Below, piece by piece: positions 1 to 6,357 of a stretch of 38,503 bases of DNA. Under the pieces are notes generated by a model. The model was not told the origin of the DNA and made no database searches. It worked only from the letters and a program-made list of their open reading frames with translations. Origin of the DNA: a virus; the IMG/VR virus record IMGVR_UViG_3300045131_003074, positions 1-38,503 of that record, one strand, 5' to 3'. Position 1 is the first letter of the stretch, and every line of letters begins with the position of its first letter. The position numbers were made by a program, and so were the translations under genes.

Positions 1-287
1 CGGGGATCTGCGCGGGGGTGCTGGACGGCCTGGACCTGGCGTACGAGGTGTACCAGCCCGGCGACGTGAAGAAGGCCGCGATCGGCGGCCGGACGGGCAG
101 CAAGGAGGAGATGATGGCGTGGGCCGCGGATGCCCACCCGGAGACGGCGGCCGAGTATTGCAACAAGGCGGGCAAGCTGCTGAACGCGTTCGAGCACGTG
201 GCCGACGCCCTCGCGGTGTTCGCGGCGGCCAAGGGCGGCAACCTGGTGCGGACGGCTGAGAAGGTGGCCGCCGCGGGCAGGTCATGA
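1..287 (+). CDS. RuvC-like Holliday junction resolvase, C-terminal part (cut by window edge)
   Basis: The reading frame is open from the first bases, so this is the C-terminal part of a longer protein. It shows the RuvC-type block YxPGDVKK followed by GGRTGSKEEMM, and near the end the block EHVADALAVF, which matches the last acidic motif of RuvC-type resolvases (DAADALA). RuvC enzymes cut four-way DNA junctions, which phages need before packaging recombined DNA. The catalytic N-terminal Asp is outside the window. The GTG at 18 is an internal Val codon in this reading. The stop overlaps the next start (ATGA). Family call is by motif only. Confidence 0.7.
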   Translation, partial: GICAGVLDGLDLAYEVYQPGDVKKAAIGGRTGSKEEMMAWAADAHPETAAEYCNKAGKLLNAFEHVADALAVFAAAKGGNLVRTAEKVAAAGRS

Positions 288-472
288 CGCGGTGCCCTAG
301 CAGCATGCGCTTCCAAATGTGCGTGCTGCTCGGATCCATGCGCCGCAAGAAACGCAAGCGGATGCAGCGCGAGATGCGGGCGGCCTGGGGCAAGGGGCCC
401 CGGCCGCGCCACCGCAGGGAGGACATCGCGCTGCTGGATTGGTGGAAACAAGAAAACAAGGAGACGACATGA
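284..472 (+). CDS. Small basic protein of unknown function
   Basis: A 62-residue protein starting in an ATGA overlap with the upstream resolvase and ending in another ATGA overlap, so its start is supported by the coupling pattern of the region. It is strongly basic in the middle (MRRKKRKRMQREMR) with an acidic-aromatic tail. No domain is recognised. The charge would suit nucleic acid binding, but that is inference. Confidence 0.55.
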   Translation: MTRCPSSMRFQMCVLLGSMRRKKRKRMQREMRAAWGKGPRPRHRREDIALLDWWKQENKETT

Positions 473-696
473 AAAAACGCAAGTACGTGGTCGAGATGCT
501 GACAAGGGACGAGTTCTGCGATCCGAAGTGCCCGTGGCTCTCCAAGGACTTCGAACTCTTCCGCTGCGTGCTGTTCGGCATGGGCGGCAAAACCCCCGAA
601 ATACCGGTCAGGGATGGAAAACTGGTGTCGTGCGACGAGTGCGTCGACCTGACGGCCAGCATCGAGCCGGTCGAGGAGAATGAGGAGGGGCTGTGA
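469..696 (+). CDS. Small cysteine-containing protein of unknown function
   Basis: A 75-residue protein starting MKKRKYVVEML from the ATG at 469, inside an ATGA overlap. A longer in-frame reading from 319 is possible but would overlap the upstream gene almost entirely, so the short start is preferred. It has paired cysteines (FCDPKCPW, then CVLF, then SCDECVD), suggesting a small metal-binding knuckle, and an acidic C-terminus. Function unknown. The stop overlaps the next GTG start. Confidence 0.65.
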   Translation: MKKRKYVVEMLTRDEFCDPKCPWLSKDFELFRCVLFGMGGKTPEIPVRDGKLVSCDECVDLTASIEPVEENEEGL

Positions 697-1073
697 GCCC
701 GCTCGAGATTTACGTGCTGTTGAAGCTGGACACCCTGCGGACGCTGTTCAGCGTGACGGGGTGGCTGGCCGCGTCGGCCGCGGTGATGGCGTGCATACAC
801 GCGAGCTGCATGCTCATCGAGGAGCCGGCCATCGAGGTCGCGCGGATGCGCAGGTTCATCAAGTGGATGGTGGCCTGCGGGCTGGCCTCCCTGGTGTGCT
901 GGGCGCTTACGCCGTCGTCCAAGGACGTGGCCGTCATGTACGTCGGCTCCAGGCTGTCGAACTCGGAGCTGGTCCGAGGCGACATCCCCGCGGACGCGGC
1001 CGAGCTGTACAGGCTCGGCGTGGCCGCGCTCAAGGAGAAACTGACGCCGGACAGCCAGCGTGCCTCTCACTAA
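693..1073 (+). CDS. Small membrane protein, two predicted transmembrane segments
   Basis: A 126-residue protein with a GTG start in a GTGA overlap. Two hydrophobic stretches are visible, about residues 18-40 (LFSVTGWLAASAAVMACI) and 55-73 (FIKWMVACGLASLVCWAL), followed by a soluble alpha-helical tail. It would sit in the host inner membrane. It could be called holin-like only by size and topology. There is no neighbouring lysis gene, so no function is assigned. Confidence 0.65.
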   Translation: MSPLEIYVLLKLDTLRTLFSVTGWLAASAAVMACIHASCMLIEEPAIEVARMRRFIKWMVACGLASLVCWALTPSSKDVAVMYVGSRLSNSELVRGDIPADAAELYRLGVAALKEKLTPDSQRASH

Positions 1074-1299
1074 GGCGCAGATGGACGGGGAGGAGGCGCT
1101 GGCGGGCCTGCCGCCGTGCCGCCACTGCGGCGAGTCTGGAAGCCTCCACATCGTCACGGGGTGGGACTGCTGGCTGGTGGAGTGCTCGCCGCCGCTGGGC
1201 TGCGGGGCGCGCGGGCCCTGGGCCGACGGCGGGGACGCCGCCGTGTCCCAGTGGCTGAGGCCGCGCAAAGGCAGACGCGAATTGAACGACAACAACTAA
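1060..1299 (+). CDS. Lar-like zinc-ribbon small protein
   Basis: A 79-residue protein with the layout of the Lar (restriction alleviation) family: PPCRHCGESG, then CSPPLGCGARGPW, then an Ala-rich helix with a conserved Trp (VSQWLRPR). Lar of prophage Rac modulates host type I restriction, but most phage members of this family are uncharacterised. The GTG at 1060 overlaps the upstream gene by 14 bases. An in-frame ATG at 1081 has a better-spaced AAGG and may be the true start. Zinc binding is inferred from the four cysteines. Confidence 0.6.
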   Translation: MPLTKAQMDGEEALAGLPPCRHCGESGSLHIVTGWDCWLVECSPPLGCGARGPWADGGDAAVSQWLRPRKGRRELNDNN

Positions 1300-1313
1300 A
1301 AAAGGAGGATGCG

Positions 1314-1496
1314 ATGGCGTACGTTACGATGTTCGCGCTGGGTGTCGTGGCGGGCTACCTGCTCCGGTGCTTCATGGAGGGGGCGGCGGAGGTTGGCGGG
1401 GTCTGCGGGGAGGGCGGCGCGGCCCCCTACAAGACGGATGGCTGCGGAGGGGACTGCAAGTGCAACAAAACAAAGGAGACGGCGAATGCTGGTTAA
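1314..1496 (+). CDS. Small membrane-anchored cysteine-rich protein
   Basis: A 60-residue protein preceded by a strong ribosome binding site (AAAGGAGGA). The N-terminus is one hydrophobic segment (MAYVTMFALGVVAGYLLRCF) and the tail is glycine- and cysteine-rich (GCGGDCKCNK). It looks like a single-pass membrane protein with a small metal- or disulfide-binding tail. Not recognised beyond that. Confidence 0.55.
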   Translation: MAYVTMFALGVVAGYLLRCFMEGAAEVGGVCGEGGAAPYKTDGCGGDCKCNKTKETANAG

Positions 1497-1767
1497 ATTC
1501 GAGACGACGACTGGTTCGATACATCTGAATCCGAACAGCGGGGCCCGGGTGGAGGTGTACACCAACGACTGGAACACGCCGCCCGGCACATACGTGGCGC
1601 GGCTGCTGCCGCACGGCCCCCACTGCAAAAAGGACATCTACGAGTTGTACAGGGGCGAAAGCAAAGCCGCCGCCGACAAGATAGCCGACGACGCGGCGGC
1701 CGCCTGCAACAAGGAGGCCGCCAGGGAGCAGGCCGCGTGGCACGAGGAGGCCGTCGATGCTGATTAA
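1486..1767 (+). CDS. Small unknown protein, first of a tandem pair
   Basis: A 93-residue protein starting MLVKFETTTGS from the ATG at 1486, with AAAGGAGA just upstream. It has a beta-rich N-terminal half, an ELYRG motif and an Ala/Lys/Glu-rich helical tail. The next gene begins MLIKFDLHGG and has ELYCG at the same relative place, also followed by an Ala-rich helix, so the two are likely diverged duplicates. Function unknown. Confidence 0.65.
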   Translation: MLVKFETTTGSIHLNPNSGARVEVYTNDWNTPPGTYVARLLPHGPHCKKDIYELYRGESKAAADKIADDAAAACNKEAAREQAAWHEEAVDAD

Positions 1768-2080
1768 ATTCGACCTGCACGGCGGCGGATCGGCCTGGGC
1801 CGAGCCCACGGGGCTCACGTCGGTGGCCTGCGGGAGGCGCCCCGACGGAGGGGACTGGGCGGCCGAGCTGATGGTGACCAGGAAGGGCCCCGTGTTCGAG
1901 CTGTACTGCGGGCCCGACAAACAGGCCGCGTCGGAGGCGGCCGCGGCCGCCGCGGCGCAGATCAACGCCGAGATGCGCCGCGAATGGTCCGAGTGGCGCG
2001 AGTCCCCGTTGAAATCATTGACGCAAACACAGAAGGAGGCCCACGATGTGGCCGTTCTCACACAAACAGAAACAGACTGA
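1757..2080 (+). CDS. Small unknown protein, second of a tandem pair
   Basis: A 107-residue protein overlapping the end of its probable paralogue by 11 bases. It shares the MLxKF start, an ExYxG motif after a short beta-rich region and a long Ala-rich helix with the upstream protein. The last 25 residues (TQTQKEAHDVAVLTQ...) overlap the ribosome binding site and start of the next gene and look like read-through tail. Function unknown. Confidence 0.6.
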   Translation: MLIKFDLHGGGSAWAEPTGLTSVACGRRPDGGDWAAELMVTRKGPVFELYCGPDKQAASEAAAAAAAQINAEMRREWSEWRESPLKSLTQTQKEAHDVAVLTQTETD

Positions 2081-2477
2081 GCCGGGCGCGCCCGAGCCCG
2101 GGCACATCCTCTGCGTGACGTGCGCGGAGGCGTCGTGCCCCCAGCGGCCGGGGCCGGCCAGGCCGGCGGAGCCGGAGCCGCCGCAGGCGGCGTTCGCGTT
2201 CGACACAACCATAGGCCGGGTGTACGCGGTGGAGTACGTCCCCGAGGTCGTGCGGGAGTCGCTCGAGAAGCTGCCCGGCGGCAGCAGGGAGTACACGCGG
2301 CGCGAGGTGGCCGGAGGCAGGACCACCATCAGCTACGCGGTGGACCGCGCCGACGGCGGCTGGAGCATGGAGTTCACGGCCGCGCTGACCGTGGAGCAGC
2401 ACAACGAGATCGTCCGGCAATGGCTGGCCGGCTGGCGGGTGCTGCAGTGGCCGCGCCCGGCGGACAAGCTGCCGTGA
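2046..2477 (+). CDS. Unknown protein with N-terminal cysteines
   Basis: A 143-residue protein with a consensus GGAGG site eight bases before the ATG. After a short basic start (MWPFSHKQKQ) comes a CVTCAEASCP segment, a Pro-rich linker and a folded-looking C-terminal half (residues about 55-143) ending in an amphipathic helix with several Trp (RQWLAGWRVLQW). It overlaps the preceding gene by 35 bases. Not recognised. Confidence 0.6.
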   Translation: MWPFSHKQKQTEPGAPEPGHILCVTCAEASCPQRPGPARPAEPEPPQAAFAFDTTIGRVYAVEYVPEVVRESLEKLPGGSREYTRREVAGGRTTISYAVDRADGGWSMEFTAALTVEQHNEIVRQWLAGWRVLQWPRPADKLP

Positions 2478-2635
2478 TGGGCGGGCACCTGCTCAAGGAG
2501 CCGGCCGACCGGTACGCGCGCGGCCGGTGGGGTCGGATCGCCGGCCTTGGCGTGCTCCTGGTGGACGCGCTGATGCTGGCCAGCGTGGCGCTGGCCGTGC
2601 TGGCGTCCGCCTTGATCATACTGGACCGCGCGTGA
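2477..2635 (+). CDS. Single-pass small membrane protein
   Basis: A 52-residue ORF starting in a TGATG overlap with the preceding stop and ending in a GTGA overlap with the RNase H-like gene. The C-terminal half is one hydrophobic span (VLLVDALMLASVALAVLASA). The stop-start coupling on both sides is the main support. Function unknown. Confidence 0.5.
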   Translation: MGGHLLKEPADRYARGRWGRIAGLGVLLVDALMLASVALAVLASALIILDRA

Positions 2636-3057
2636 CAGCCACCGCGCATTTCGACGGCTGCCTGCGCGGCTGCTACTACGGGCTGGGCTCGCACATAGTG
2701 TGCGGCGGCCTGGACGTGAAGGCGGGCCGCAGCGTGGGGGCCGACGGCAAGTCCACCGAGGCGGAGGTGGAGGCGGCCATACAGACGCTGGAGCTGGCCG
2801 CGCCGATAGTCGGGGGCGGCGGACTGCTGCTGCGCGGCGACAGCCGGACGGTGGTCGACCTGGTCAACTCGCCGGACAGCGCGCCGAGGTGGGTCAACCC
2901 GGACAGGCTCGCGCGCCTGCGCGAGGCCGCGGGCAAGTTCGAGTCGCTGGTGGCCGAGTGGGTTCCAAGGGAGCAGAACAGGGAGGCCGACAAGCTGGCG
3001 GGGCAGGGCGGCCTTTTGTCGTTGAACAAATCATTGCGTGAAGGCAGGGGGTTTTAA
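2632..3057 (+). CDS. RNase H-like protein
   Basis: A 141-residue protein matching the RNase HI fold (plant/RVT_3-like branch): HFDG with Asp8 on strand 1, AEVEA with Glu45, LRGDS with Asp70, and a C-terminal EWVPRE...NREADKLA with Asp120. These four positions correspond to the D-E-D-D metal site, so it is probably active. RNase HI degrades the RNA strand of RNA-DNA hybrids, for example Okazaki primers or R-loops. The GTG start is set by the GTGA overlap. The stop (TAA at 3055-3057) shares its last A with the next ATG. Confidence 0.75.
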   Translation: MTATAHFDGCLRGCYYGLGSHIVCGGLDVKAGRSVGADGKSTEAEVEAAIQTLELAAPIVGGGGLLLRGDSRTVVDLVNSPDSAPRWVNPDRLARLREAAGKFESLVAEWVPREQNREADKLAGQGGLLSLNKSLREGRGF

Positions 3058-3875
3058 TGAACAAGCAGGCTATTCTGAACGGGTTCAAGAAGAAGGGCAT
3101 AGGCGTGGTGGAGGTGGACGAGTCGACGGCCGTGCTGTGCGACGGCACAACGGGGTTCACGGTGCCGGCGCCGGGGCAGGCGTTCGTGTCCATCCCAGAG
3201 GGGGAGTGGCACAAGAACGGCCGGACCACCGAGCTGGCCGCGCTGCTGGAGGCCGCGGCGCAGAAGCCGGCGGGCGAGTTCCCGGCGACGCTGCACAAGT
3301 TGAAAAAGGCGCTGCTGTCGCTGGCCCCGCTGCCCCAGGTGGCGGAGAAGATAGGCTCGGCCGTGAGGGGCGCGTCGGTGCACGTCAGCAGGGGCTCGGT
3401 CAAGCTGTTGAACGCGTCGGGCACGGTCCTGGCCGCCGACAACCTCCCGGAGCTGCAGCTCGACCGCGCGTGCTCCATACAGGTGGTGGACATCCGCAAG
3501 GTGACGTCGTCGGCCGAGACCCGCGAGGACACGATCATGGCGGGCGCGTCGGAGGACTGCGCCGTGGTGGCGTTCAGGTCCGGCGACGCCATGGTGTTCA
3601 CCGTGGCCCCGTACGCCGACGCGACCAAGGCCGTGGAGCCTCGCGGGGAGGAGGCCAAACCAAAGTCCAAGTCCAAAGCCGCGGCCAAAGAGGAGCCCAA
3701 GGCGCCGGCGCAGTGGGACTTCCCCGACGTGCTGCTGGAGCTGGAGAAGGTGCAGGCCGCGGTCAACGGGCTGCGGACATCCCTGAAGGCCATGGCCAAG
3801 GAGCGCGCGGGCTCGGACAAGGACCAGCGCCAACTGCTTGAGCTGGTCAAGAAGCTCAGCGCAGGGGTCAAGTGA
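3057..3875 (+). CDS. Unknown 272-residue protein with Lys/Ala/Pro linker
   Basis: The protein begins with MNKQAILNGFKKKGIG and has three visible parts: an N-terminal mixed alpha/beta region (to about 100), a beta-rich middle (about 105-195), a charged low-complexity linker rich in Lys, Ser, Ala and Glu (about 200-225), and a C-terminal helical, possibly coiled-coil, end (DVLLELEKVQAAVNGL onward). No family is recognised. It is the largest unknown protein in the small-gene chain. The start overlaps the upstream stop by one base. Confidence 0.7.
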   Translation: MNKQAILNGFKKKGIGVVEVDESTAVLCDGTTGFTVPAPGQAFVSIPEGEWHKNGRTTELAALLEAAAQKPAGEFPATLHKLKKALLSLAPLPQVAEKIGSAVRGASVHVSRGSVKLLNASGTVLAADNLPELQLDRACSIQVVDIRKVTSSAETREDTIMAGASEDCAVVAFRSGDAMVFTVAPYADATKAVEPRGEEAKPKSKSKAAAKEEPKAPAQWDFPDVLLELEKVQAAVNGLRTSLKAMAKERAGSDKDQRQLLELVKKLSAGVK

Positions 3876-3984
3876 CGCGGACCGGCGACTGGCCCTGCTC
3901 ATCCTGTTTTTGGCCGCGGCCGCGTGGCTGGAGTGGAAGGGGGCGGACGCGCCCAAAGCGGGCAAAACAATGGAGAGGAGTTGA
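3838..3984 (+). CDS. Possible small single-pass membrane protein (weak)
   Basis: The gap before 3988 contains a reading frame with an obvious hydrophobic span (LALLILFLAAAAWLEW) followed by a charged tail ending at 3984. No good start exists: the only upstream start-like codon in frame is TTG at 3838, inside the preceding gene. The GTG at 3872, which has the usual GTGA overlap, lies in a different frame and encodes an unlikely Trp/Arg/Pro-rich peptide. Either a non-standard start or a sequence error is involved. Confidence 0.3.
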   Translation: MSWSRSSAQGSSDADRRLALLILFLAAAAWLEWKGADAPKAGKTMERS

Positions 3985-3987
3985 TAG

Positions 3988-4221
3988 TTGAGCGAGCTTG
4001 ACGATTGTCAAAACAAAACGGTCTGCCCGGTCTGCGGGCAGACCGTTTTCAGTCTGGACATGACGCGCGTGGAGATGCTGGCGCGGGCGTTGCAGCCCAA
4101 CGCCAAGGTGCACAGGCTGCTGAGCAAGCAGATGTGCGTGGACTGCGCGGGCCGCATGGCCCTGGACATGGCGGGGGCTGGAACAAAACTGTTGAAAAAC
4201 AAAGGGGTGGCCAATGTTTGA
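3988..4221 (+). CDS. Zinc-ribbon mini-protein, TTG start
   Basis: A 77-residue protein with one clear knuckle (VCPVCGQTVF) near the N-terminus and a second cysteine pair (MCVDCAGRM) about 35 residues later, so one zinc ribbon is likely. The start is TTG with GAGAGGAG seven bases upstream. The first knuckle is encoded inside a perfect 15-bp-stem hairpin (4015-4049). The stop lies just after the start of the next gene. Function unknown; such ribbons are common in phage small proteins that touch nucleic acids. Confidence 0.65.
   Translation: MSELDDCQNKTVCPVCGQTVFSLDMTRVEMLARALQPNAKVHRLLSKQMCVDCAGRMALDMAGAGTKLLKNKGVANV
4015..4049 (+). terminator. Perfect hairpin with A4/T4 flanks inside a coding region
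   Basis: Arms AAAACGGTCTGCCCG (4015-4029) and its exact reverse complement (4035-4049) are separated by a 5-base loop. A GC-rich stem ending in a T4 run has the form of an intrinsic terminator, yet it sits at codons 10-21 of a zinc-ribbon gene. It could act as a partial attenuator or an mRNA-stabilising/translation-control structure. The structure is seen; the function is inference. Confidence 0.4.
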
Positions 4222-4795
4222 CGAAATCAGGAGAGACGGGTTCAGGGCGGTCATCGAGCCTGACGGCGACGCGTGCGACCCGCGCGCCGAGTGGGACAAC
4301 CTGGCCAAGCTGGTGTGCTTCCACAAGAGGCACCGGCTGGGCGACAAGCACGACTACAAGCAGTCGGACTACGGCTCGTGGGGCGAACTGCACAGGGCCA
4401 TACTGGTGGACGAGGAGCCCCCGGTGGCCGCCGCCGTCTACATGTACGACCACAGCGGGCTGCGCGTCTCGATCGAGCCGTTCGGCTGCGAGTGGGACAG
4501 CGGGCAGATCGGCTGGGCGTACGTCCCGGGGGACAGCCCGGAGCTTGAGGGCGTGAAGGATCCGGAGGCCCGCAGGACCAGGGCGCTGGAGATAATCAGG
4601 TCCGAGGTGGAGGTGTACGACCACTACCTGTCGGGGGACGTCTACGGCGTGCGCGTGTTCGACGCCGACGGCGTGGAGGTCGACTCGTGCTGGGGCTTCT
4701 ACGGCCACGACCACGCCTTGGAGGAGGCTGGCCGCATGCTGGCCGCCGCGCTGGCGGACGCGCACGCGGTGCTTCCAGGCTTGGGGGCGGCCTGA
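4214..4795 (+). CDS. Conserved phage protein of unknown function
   Basis: A 193-residue acidic protein. The pattern DPRAEWDNLAKLVCFHKR followed by LGDKHDY, then YMYDHSGL, then WDSGQIGWAYV and a C-terminal GDVYGVRV...VDSCWGFYG is one I associate with a widespread uncharacterised phage/plasmid protein family, with no established role. The ATG start overlaps the upstream gene by 8 bases and the stop overlaps the next ATG by one base. No catalytic motif is identified. Confidence 0.7.
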   Translation: MFDEIRRDGFRAVIEPDGDACDPRAEWDNLAKLVCFHKRHRLGDKHDYKQSDYGSWGELHRAILVDEEPPVAAAVYMYDHSGLRVSIEPFGCEWDSGQIGWAYVPGDSPELEGVKDPEARRTRALEIIRSEVEVYDHYLSGDVYGVRVFDADGVEVDSCWGFYGHDHALEEAGRMLAAALADAHAVLPGLGAA

Positions 4796-4992
4796 TGGGG
4801 CGCGCGCTCCGGGTGGCCGAGCACGGCCTCATGCTGGCGGCGCTGGCGGTCCCGGCCATGTGGCTCGTGGCCATGCAGGCCCGCGGCGCCGGCGAGTGCC
4901 CGCCGTCCGAGTCGTGGCTGGCCATGTCGCTGGCCGCGGTGTCCCTCGCGGTGGGCGTGGCCTTGTTGAGGCAGGGCTTCCACCGTGGTTGA
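4795..4992 (+). CDS. Small two-span membrane protein
   Basis: A 65-residue protein with two hydrophobic segments (about residues 10-28 and 42-58) separated by a short loop (GAGECPPSES). Start is in a TGATG-type overlap with the preceding gene. Topology would suit a small inner membrane protein. No family recognised. Confidence 0.55.
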   Translation: MGRALRVAEHGLMLAALAVPAMWLVAMQARGAGECPPSESWLAMSLAAVSLAVGVALLRQGFHRG

Positions 4993-5320
4993 GCTGCGGA
5001 CCTCGCGGGACGTCGTGGACTACGTCAACTCCACCGGCAGCCATTTCTTCGACCCGGACACCATGCGCTACTGGGGCACGCGGGTCCTGGAGGGGTTGTG
5101 GTCGGGCCCCGGCGGAACTTGGTTCTGCACCTCCGACAAAGGCTACTCCGGGGACGGCCGCCGGCGGGTGTACTCGTGCAGGAGCGTGCGCACTCCGGCG
5201 GAGGTCGCGTCGGGGCTGGCGCTGATGGGCCCCGGCCGCGAGAGCTTCCCCACGGCCGCGGCGGCCAAGGCCCGGGCCGCGTGGCTGGCCAGGGGCGGCA
5301 ACCTGCTGGAGCAACTGTGA
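4985..5320 (+). CDS. Unknown phage protein, 111 residues
   Basis: A small soluble protein starting MVELRTSRDVVDYVN from a GTG that overlaps the previous gene by 8 bases. It has an aromatic-rich central region (FFDPDTMRYWGTRVL, then WFCTSDKGY) and the pattern RRVYSCRSV. Small phage proteins with this F..DTMR/W..R..Y.VRS layout recur, but I know no function. The stop overlaps the next start (GTGA). Confidence 0.6.
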   Translation: MVELRTSRDVVDYVNSTGSHFFDPDTMRYWGTRVLEGLWSGPGGTWFCTSDKGYSGDGRRRVYSCRSVRTPAEVASGLALMGPGRESFPTAAAAKARAAWLARGGNLLEQL

Positions 5321-5919
5321 GCATAGGGTTGTTCGTGGACGGCGGCTACAGCCGCAGCCAGTGCAGGGACGTGGACATGGAGCAGCTGGTCCGGTACGTC
5401 GAGATGGAGCTCAAGGACAAACTGTCTGAGGCGGTGTACGTCGACGGCGCGCCGCCGAGCCAGGCCAGCGGCACGGCGCGCTTCCACCAGGGTTTGACGT
5501 GGCCGAGGTGCAGGGGCGGCCCGGGCTTCAAGCTCAAGCTGTACCCCGTGGAGGACCACGTCGTGCGGTACCCCAAGGGCGGGCCCGTGCTGTATCCGGA
5601 CGGGTCGCCCGTGGTCGAGCACAAGCAGGTCGGCGTGGACATAGGGCTGGCGCTGGCGATGCTGCGCGGCCATGAGCGGAACGGGTGGGACAAGCTGGCG
5701 CTGATGGCCTGCGACGGCGATTTCCTGCAGGTGCTGGACGAGCTGAAGGCGGCGGGCGTGTCGATATGCCTGTTGAGCGGCGGCGACACGCTGGCCAAGA
5801 TACTGGTCCGAACGGGCGCCCGCGTCATAGACCTGCTGGCCGATCCAGCCAGGCTGTACGTGAGCATGTCCAGGGGTGGATTCAAACATGTCGGCAAAAA
5901 TAGGACAAAAAATGGCTAA
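5317..5919 (+). CDS. NYN (LabA/DUF88-like) PIN-fold protein
   Basis: A 200-residue protein with the hallmarks of the NYN domain, a PIN-like nuclease fold: GLFVDGGY at the start (Asp8), KQVGVDIGLALAML in the middle (Asp108), and LALMACDGDFLQVL (Asp133, Asp135) before a final strand AGVSICLLS. The acidic residues fit a metal-dependent RNase site. NYN proteins act in RNA processing or decay, but the LabA/DUF88 branch is mostly uncharacterised. The GTG start is in a GTGA overlap. Neighbouring RNase H-like and zinc-ribbon genes suggest, weakly, an RNA-related cluster. Confidence 0.75.
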   Translation: MSIGLFVDGGYSRSQCRDVDMEQLVRYVEMELKDKLSEAVYVDGAPPSQASGTARFHQGLTWPRCRGGPGFKLKLYPVEDHVVRYPKGGPVLYPDGSPVVEHKQVGVDIGLALAMLRGHERNGWDKLALMACDGDFLQVLDELKAAGVSICLLSGGDTLAKILVRTGARVIDLLADPARLYVSMSRGGFKHVGKNRTKNG

Positions 5920-6139
5920 GGCGTTTTTGCAGGTGGTGCTGGCGGAAAGCGGTGCCAAGGTGTTCCTGGCGGTGGACGCCGTGCAGGCGGTGTACTCGGG
6001 GCGGGGTAAGCTGATCGTGGCGACGTGCAGCGGCGATGACTACCACGTGGACCCGGGCGGGCTGCCCACGGACGAGGCCGCCGCGGCCTTGACCGAGAAG
6101 ATGACGGCGATGTCGCGCGACATGGCGGACTGCCTGTGA
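5888..6139 (+). CDS. Small unknown protein (FlbD-like beta layout)
   Basis: About 83 residues from the ATG at 5888 (GGGGTGGA seven bases upstream); ATG at 5876 or 5912 are alternatives. Strand-rich N-terminus (AFLQVVLAESGAKVFLAVDA) with VYSGRGKLIVAT and DDYHV recalls the small FlbD-type layout of one sheet followed by a helix, but the match is loose. The start overlaps the NYN gene. Function unknown. Confidence 0.5.
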   Translation: MSAKIGQKMAKAFLQVVLAESGAKVFLAVDAVQAVYSGRGKLIVATCSGDDYHVDPGGLPTDEAAAALTEKMTAMSRDMADCL

Positions 6140-6357
6140 GCGCCGACAGCCGGGCGCTGATAAGCTGCCCGGAGTGCGGAAGGCGCGTGTCCGTGGAGTT
6201 CAGCTCCCCGCGCGCGGAGCGCGAGTCGCGCACGCTGACGTGCGGGCACTGCGGCACGACGTACGGCGTGGAGTCGCGCCGCGCCGTGGCGTACGAGTAC
6301 CGGACTGCCGCGCTGGCGGAGCCGCCGGACGCGGGGCGCGGGGCGCGCCATGGATAG
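6136..6357 (+). CDS. Zinc-ribbon mini-protein
   Basis: A 73-residue protein with ISCPECGRRVSVEF and TCGHCGTTYGV, i.e. two CxxC knuckles about 25 residues apart, a classic single zinc ribbon. The GTG start is in a GTGA overlap and the stop lies within the next gene. No effector domain. A role in nucleic acid or protein binding is inferred only. Confidence 0.6.
   Translation: MSADSRALISCPECGRRVSVEFSSPRAERESRTLTCGHCGTTYGVESRRAVAYEYRTAALAEPPDAGRGARHG

Noticed and set aside
693-1073. Holin assignment for the small membrane proteins (also 4795 and 15939)
   Set aside because: Size and topology fit many phage membrane proteins, and no endolysin or spanin is nearby, so a lysis role cannot be supported.
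2894-3871. 325-residue minus-strand frame opposite the 3057 gene
   Set aside because: Ser/Thr/Ala-rich product without motif; the plus-strand gene fits the overlapping start-stop chain on both sides.
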